Source: Pelagihabitans sp965238025
GTDB taxonomy: Bacteria > Bacteroidota > Bacteroidia > Flavobacteriales > Flavobacteriaceae
NCBI GenBank assembly: GCA_965238025.1
Contig: OZ250162.1
Coordinates: 2,170,001-2,234,000 of the forward strand
Direction: 5' to 3'
Length of the DNA: 64,000 nt
Shown here piece after piece: positions 59,625-64,000 of the stretch (positions are counted from its first letter, which is position 1; every line of letters begins with the position of its first letter). The translations under genes and the position numbers were made by a program. Under the pieces are notes generated by a model. The model was given only the letters and a program-made list of their open reading frames with translations, was not told the DNA's origin and made no database searches.

Positions 59625-60746
59625 ATGGTAAAAAAACTACTTTTTTTACAACTATTATCACTTACGTTTACAAGCACGATCTGTGGTCAAAACCTGGTAC
59701 AAAATCCAAGTTTTGAAGAACTGAATAAATGCCCGGAAGAGCTGGGCAATATAGAGAGCGATGTTCCCTATTGGTCAAAAGCTTCAGATGGAACTACCGA
59801 CTATTTCAATGTATGTAGCCTAAGGTTGGGCATACCCAAAAATTTCAACGGCATTCAAAGTGCTGAATTTGGGGTGGGTTATGCCGGATTCTATCTTAGT
59901 GCACCCAATGATTATAGGGAGTATTTGCAGGGAGAATTATCAGAACCCCTGATAGAGGGTAAAAAGTATGAAGTTAGTTTTCACATTAGCCTCGCTGAAA
60001 AATCAAAACAAGCCATTCGGGATATAGGAGTGCTCTTTTCCAAAAAAAGGATAAAAGAAGATACCCGAAAGGCATTGACCCGGCATCAAGACAAGAACAA
60101 GAAGAATGAATACAACTTCGCCGAGGTTAGAAACTGGGAATATTTTGCGGATAAAAAGAGCTGGATGCTAATCAAGACCGAATTCATAGCAAACGGAACC
60201 GAAAAATACCTTACCATTGGGAATTTTAGGGATAATGCCCGTTCAAAATTATTAAAGGTAAAAGGAGAAAAAAGCGCTTCCTATTATTACCTAGACCAGG
60301 TTTCGGTAGTAGATTATAATGCCAAATACCCATATAACGATTTGGAGCTCAATAAAACCTATGTACTTGAAAATGTACTCTTTCCAACTGATGTCTATCG
60401 ATTAAATGACGAATCCAAAAGAGAATTAGACCGTCTTTATAAAGGACTTAAAAAGAACGACAACCTTTTTGTAACTGTTCAGGCACATACCGACGATGTA
60501 GGTTCTAAAAACTACAACAAAAGTCTTTCTTCAAAAAGGGCGAGGGCTGTTGCAAAATATTTACTCTCAAAAGGTTTGTCCAAAGATCGCATCCGATGGG
60601 CCGGTTTTGGTGGAGACCAGCCTGTAGCTGAAAATACCTCGGCGGAAGGTAAACAGAAGAACAGAAGGGCAGAATTCGTTATTACCAATGGCACCTTTGA
60701 GGACCGAGATGGTCTAACCGAGACCATCTTTGAAGACGAGAACTAA
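59625..60746 (+). CDS. OmpA-family outer-membrane protein, paralogue 1
   Basis: The 373-aa protein has a signal peptide (MVKKLLFLQLLSLTFTSTIC), a 200-residue N-terminal domain beginning QNLVQNPSFEELNKCPEELG that may bind carbohydrate, and a C-terminal OmpA domain (VTVQAHTDDVGSKNYNKSLS, AKYLLSKGLSKDRIRWAGFG, KQKNRRAEFVI). The OmpA part binds peptidoglycan non-covalently. It is followed by a close paralogue, so it is one half of a tandem duplication. Confidence 0.92.
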   Translation: MVKKLLFLQLLSLTFTSTICGQNLVQNPSFEELNKCPEELGNIESDVPYWSKASDGTTDYFNVCSLRLGIPKNFNGIQSAEFGVGYAGFYLSAPNDYREYLQGELSEPLIEGKKYEVSFHISLAEKSKQAIRDIGVLFSKKRIKEDTRKALTRHQDKNKKNEYNFAEVRNWEYFADKKSWMLIKTEFIANGTEKYLTIGNFRDNARSKLLKVKGEKSASYYYLDQVSVVDYNAKYPYNDLELNKTYVLENVLFPTDVYRLNDESKRELDRLYKGLKKNDNLFVTVQAHTDDVGSKNYNKSLSSKRARAVAKYLLSKGLSKDRIRWAGFGGDQPVAENTSAEGKQKNRRAEFVITNGTFEDRDGLTETIFEDEN

Positions 60747-60839
60747 CCCTTTTAATCCAACAATTTGGATGTTGGTCGAGTGGCAGGCAACCAGTCCTGT
60801 CTAAATCCCTATTTTAGTGGCAGTTAAGAAGATCAGAAC

Positions 60840-61925
60840 TTGCTGTCCATTTTCAATAAACATAGAATAACATTTTGTTTACTATGCTGTTTCGCTACTG
60901 CTTGGTCGCAAAACCTTGTGAAAAACCCAAGCTTTGAAAACTTTGTTAATTGCCCAGAAGGTCTGGGCAATTTGGCTGGTGACGTTGAATTTTGGTCGAC
61001 CCCAACCCTTGGTTCTACAGATTACTTTAATGGCTGTAGTGTGGCTATGGGCACCCCTGAAAATTTTAATGGTAGGCAACCTGCTGATTTCGGAAACGGT
61101 TATTCGGGCCTGTATCTCTATGCCCCAGATGATTATCGGGAGTACCTACAAGCCGAATTAACGGAAACTTTAACGAAGGGAAAAAAGTATCGCCTATCTT
61201 TTTATGTAAGCCTGGCTGAACGCTCTGATTTTGCAGTAAAGGAATTCGGGCTCTTGTTTTCGAATAACAAAATTAGTTTGGAAACCAGAAAAACGCTCTC
61301 CAAAAAGTTATGGTACCAAATAAAGGGTAATACATATTCTTATATGGAAATAGGCTACTCGAACTTTTATTCCGATACTAAAGAATGGATATTAATACAT
61401 ACCGAGTTTGAAGCCAAAGGAACTGAGAACTACCTGATAATAGGTAATTTTAAGAATAACGCTCGGACACGATTGTTCAAAACCAAACGAAATGCCAAAC
61501 AAGGTGCATATTACTATTTTGATGAGCTTGTTATAAAGGCGGTGGAACCTATTCCGGGCTCATACCAAATTGATAAAGTACATACATTTAAAAACCTGCT
61601 TTTTGCCTTTGATAAAGCTGATTTGGAGAGCTCTTCAAAACTGGAAATTGATAAGGTATATGACTATTTAAAAAATAATGAACAGCTTCAAATTACCATA
61701 AATGGACATACGGATATTATCGGCGGGAAAAAATACAACCAAGAGTTATCCACGAATAGGGCAAGGACTGTTGGTAATTATTTGATACAGTTGGGGCTCT
61801 CCAAAGAACGGGTATCTTGGCAAGGTTACGGGGGTACTTCACCCATAGCCAACAATGCCACAAAAACCGGTCGCGAACAAAACAGACGGGTAGAGTTTTT
61901 GATTGCTCAAGAAGATAATCAATAA
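60840..61925 (+). CDS. OmpA-family outer-membrane protein, paralogue 2
   Basis: This protein aligns with its neighbour along its length: QNLVKNPSFENFVNCPEGLG, YSGLYLYAPDDYREYLQAEL, LQITINGHTDIIGGKKYNQE and GREQNRRVEFLIAQ. The start is a TTG at 60840 (MLSIFNKHRITFCLLCCF); an in-frame stop at 60825 and the absence of any ATG before the signal peptide make this the best choice. Domain order: signal peptide, N-terminal possible binding domain, OmpA peptidoglycan-binding domain. Divergence between the two copies suggests separated function. Confidence 0.88.
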   Translation: MLSIFNKHRITFCLLCCFATAWSQNLVKNPSFENFVNCPEGLGNLAGDVEFWSTPTLGSTDYFNGCSVAMGTPENFNGRQPADFGNGYSGLYLYAPDDYREYLQAELTETLTKGKKYRLSFYVSLAERSDFAVKEFGLLFSNNKISLETRKTLSKKLWYQIKGNTYSYMEIGYSNFYSDTKEWILIHTEFEAKGTENYLIIGNFKNNARTRLFKTKRNAKQGAYYYFDELVIKAVEPIPGSYQIDKVHTFKNLLFAFDKADLESSSKLEIDKVYDYLKNNEQLQITINGHTDIIGGKKYNQELSTNRARTVGNYLIQLGLSKERVSWQGYGGTSPIANNATKTGREQNRRVEFLIAQEDNQ

Positions 61926-62299
61926 AACTACCTATTACTTCCTTTTAGGAAAACTACATTAGGAGAATTGTACTACATTTTTTAAACTTAAAAATAAAGA
62001 AACGAGCTTTTCATCGAAAAAATCAACCCTTTTATCGATAGAAGTTTTTTCTGGTATACAAAAAAAGTGGGTTTACCACGCTTTTTCCTACACACACAAC
62101 ATTTTCTCTTAGAAGTGATTTCCAAGGCGTAAATTCGGTTCTTGAATATGTGTAATACAATTCTTACTTTTTATTCAAAAACAAAAAATTCACTGTTTAG
62201 CACCATCAAAACGGGCAGATTTTAAAAGTACCAACCATGATAAAAAATTGTTCAAAGACGAACTCGTTTCCAATCAAAAGTTTATCAAAGCGGCAAAAA
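61926..62299. other. Gene-free AT-rich gap with a terminator-like hairpin
   Basis: This 374-bp gap holds a hairpin at 62060-62086: A-run, GTGG, loop GTTTA, CCAC, then GC and TTTTT. It is a plausible imperfect terminator for the OmpA pair, although 135 bp past the stop. The remaining AT-rich sequence must carry the promoter of the downstream adhesin gene; no exact TAnnTTTG box was found. Confidence 0.5.
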
Positions 62300-64000
62300 A
62301 TGAAAAAATATGTTTTTCTTTTGCTGTTATTAATTTCATTCGGGATTCAGGCGCAAAATGTGGTTGTTTTAAATCAGGCTAGTAGTTCTGCAACGGGAGC
62401 CGGTTCAAGCGGCGTACCTTCTCTAACCATTAATGTTCCCGATGGAGATAATAGGGCAATCTTTATCGTCTCCATGTTTGAGCGAATGCACTGTACTACG
62501 GCACCTTGTACATCTACCACTTCAGGTAATTTTGCCGATGCCGATCAGAATCGACAAATGACCATCAATTTGGCGGGACCCGCTTCCTCTGGCAATTTTG
62601 TAAACCCCCTGGTTTTACCAGATGGGGATTTACGATTTATGGTACTTTCAAAACAATTTGACCCAGTTACCCTCGGTACCTATCTATCAACAGAGACTTA
62701 TCATTATGCCATTTACGAATCGAGTATTGACGGTCTGTTGGGTGGAGCAACATCGGGAAATGTAACTATTACACTTACCGAAGCCTTAGCCGCGGCGGGA
62801 TTACCGGCTTCCGCAGGGGACGATACCATATTGATGGCGGTGGTATTGGAAAATGTTAATGAATCCAATACAGGAATTGTACGTAGTGCTACCGCTCAAG
62901 TGTCTACTTCGCCAAACCCAGGAAATTTTACCCTGGCAAGTGGTGTTTTTGATGCCGGACAGGAAGTAAATGATTCCAAACAAGGTTTGGTTGTTTTTGG
63001 AAATACGTTTGCAGGTACACCAAACACCATAGGGTTTAATACTATGGGGGGCTATACCACCTTACTAGATAATCAAACCAGTAATACGGCGGGAATAATG
63101 CCAAATTCCCCTCCCCAAATTTTACCTTATAATGAAGGGGATGGGTTTACAGGAACAATGCAATTTAGAAATGGCCCTACCACGGGATCCATTACCACAT
63201 TTTCCCTTCAGGCCAATGGATCATCCGCTTTTGATCACCATGGGGGGCAAGCTGCTGCATTTACGGTCGATTTTGCCCAGGCCGATTTAGATATTGCAAA
63301 AGTTTTGACAACATCGGATCCGGTCATAGGGCAAAATGTTACTTTTCAGGTTACCCTGGATAATTTTGGTCCTGATAATACCGATTTGGTAACCGTTGTA
63401 GATCAACTACCAAGTGGATATAGCTTTGTTTCCGCAAATACAAGTCAGGGAAGCTACAGCTCAGGAACTGGGGTTTGGGATATTGGTTATATGGCCGAGG
63501 GAACCACGGTAACCATGGATATTGTTGCAACTGTTTTGCCCAGTGGGGATTATACGAATAGAGCGGAAGTAACCAACTCAAGCGTTACCGATCCTGATTC
63601 AACACCGTCCGATACGACTGGAGATGATGCCGATGAGATTACTATTAACCCTTCTCTCGATTCCGATGGAGACGGGGTAGGGGATCTGGTGGATATCGAT
63701 GACGATAATGACGGGATTTTAGACACCCAAGAACTTTGTGGTACCGATCCACAGTCACCGGTTACGCAAACGACTATTTCCATCGCCATTAATATGGACA
63801 ATTTTGCTAATGAAATATCTTGGACTTTAGATGGTCCTTCTGGGCAAGTAGGTTCTGGAGGTGGCTATGGAGGAGCCCAAAACAATACAACCGTAAACGA
63901 AACCGTAAATGTAACTGAAAATGGCTCATATACCTTTACTATATTTGATTCCTGGGGAGATGGACTCTTAGGGAATACCTATTCAATTAGTGGTGCAGAT
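62300..64000 (+). CDS. Secreted DUF11/thrombospondin-type-3 repeat protein, adhesin-like (3' end outside window)
   Basis: The open frame runs from ATG 62300 (MKKYVFLLLLLISFGIQAQN, a signal peptide) past the window end without a stop; an in-frame ATG at 62237 would add 21 residues before the signal peptide and is less likely. The visible 567 residues hold an N-terminal beta-rich domain, a DUF11 repeat (DLDIAKVLTTSDPVIGQNVT, LDNFGPDNTDLVTVVDQLPS) and an Asp-rich calcium-binding TSP3 repeat (DSDGDGVGDLVDIDDDNDG). Such proteins are large surface or gliding-type adhesins often ending in a T9SS sorting domain, which would lie outside the window. Confidence 0.88.
   Translation, partial: MKKYVFLLLLLISFGIQAQNVVVLNQASSSATGAGSSGVPSLTINVPDGDNRAIFIVSMFERMHCTTAPCTSTTSGNFADADQNRQMTINLAGPASSGNFVNPLVLPDGDLRFMVLSKQFDPVTLGTYLSTETYHYAIYESSIDGLLGGATSGNVTITLTEALAAAGLPASAGDDTILMAVVLENVNESNTGIVRSATAQVSTSPNPGNFTLASGVFDAGQEVNDSKQGLVVFGNTFAGTPNTIGFNTMGGYTTLLDNQTSNTAGIMPNSPPQILPYNEGDGFTGTMQFRNGPTTGSITTFSLQANGSSAFDHHGGQAAAFTVDFAQADLDIAKVLTTSDPVIGQNVTFQVTLDNFGPDNTDLVTVVDQLPSGYSFVSANTSQGSYSSGTGVWDIGYMAEGTTVTMDIVATVLPSGDYTNRAEVTNSSVTDPDSTPSDTTGDDADEITINPSLDSDGDGVGDLVDIDDDNDGILDTQELCGTDPQSPVTQTTISIAINMDNFANEISWTLDGPSGQVGSGGGYGGAQNNTTVNETVNVTENGSYTFTIFDSWGDGLLGNTYSISGAD

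Noticed and set aside
59462..59716. 84-aa open frame before the OmpA gene
   Set aside because: It overlaps the signal peptide of the OmpA protein in another frame and has no domain or signal.

Overview
The window looks like chromosomal DNA of a marine-type Flavobacteriaceae bacterium (Bacteroidota). The reasons are a polyphosphate glucokinase/NUDIX/ftsE cluster, DUF3857 and OmpA surface proteins with Bacteroidota-style signal peptides, promoter boxes of the TAnnTTTG type, and intergenic repeats of a kind common in that family. The genus cannot be fixed from the sequence alone. No rRNA, tRNA, CRISPR array, transposase or integrase was recognised.

About 7.56-40.46 kb is the centrepiece: a near-complete extracellular contractile injection system (eCIS; a phage-tail-like syringe of the Afp/PVC/AlgoCIS type), with all genes on the + strand. 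The structural part runs in this order: Afp16-like cap (DUF4255), an unknown 444-aa protein, one sheath, two cysteine-rich coiled-coil proteins, two tube proteins, a 52-aa DUF5908 protein missed by simple ORF calling, LysM hub protein, VgrG-like spike, PAAR tip, gp25-like wedge, a 1518-aa J-type baseplate protein, a 2379-aa Afp12-like protein and the tape measure. It is followed by an accessory block: a DUF4231 membrane protein, two DUF4157 (HELTH-motif) cargo candidates, a small secreted protein, an Lgt-like membrane enzyme, a YkgJ cysteine-cluster protein, a vanadium-haloperoxidase/PAP2-fold enzyme without signal peptide, an orphan ParA ATPase, and the Afp15-like AAA+ ATPase that closes the block. 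A PAS-LuxR regulator sits just upstream. No T6SS membrane-complex genes, capsid, portal or terminase genes are present, and no tail fibre is recognisable.

On the left flank (1-6.35 kb, minus strand) are a giant protein combining two alpha/beta-hydrolase (lipase-like) domains with a CHAT caspase-like protease, cut by the window edge, and a signal-less peptidoglycan-binding protein with an L,D-transpeptidase-like H...SxGC motif. They may belong to the eCIS island (release or cargo) or to a defence function; this is inference.

From 40.5 kb on the genes are mostly housekeeping: an MscS channel, a DnaQ/GIY-YIG nuclease preceded by a perfect 63-bp tandem duplication, a minus-strand operon kdsA - DUF3857 - SulP - MBL/rhodanese, a DinB-like protein, typA with a textbook terminator, and ftsE - NUDIX - polyphosphate glucokinase. 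Upstream of ftsE is an 11-copy 7-bp tandem repeat. The right end carries envelope genes: a 1006-aa TPR protein with a TonB-receptor-like barrel, two tandem paralogous OmpA-family proteins, and the start of a secreted DUF11/thrombospondin-type-3-repeat adhesin that runs off the window.
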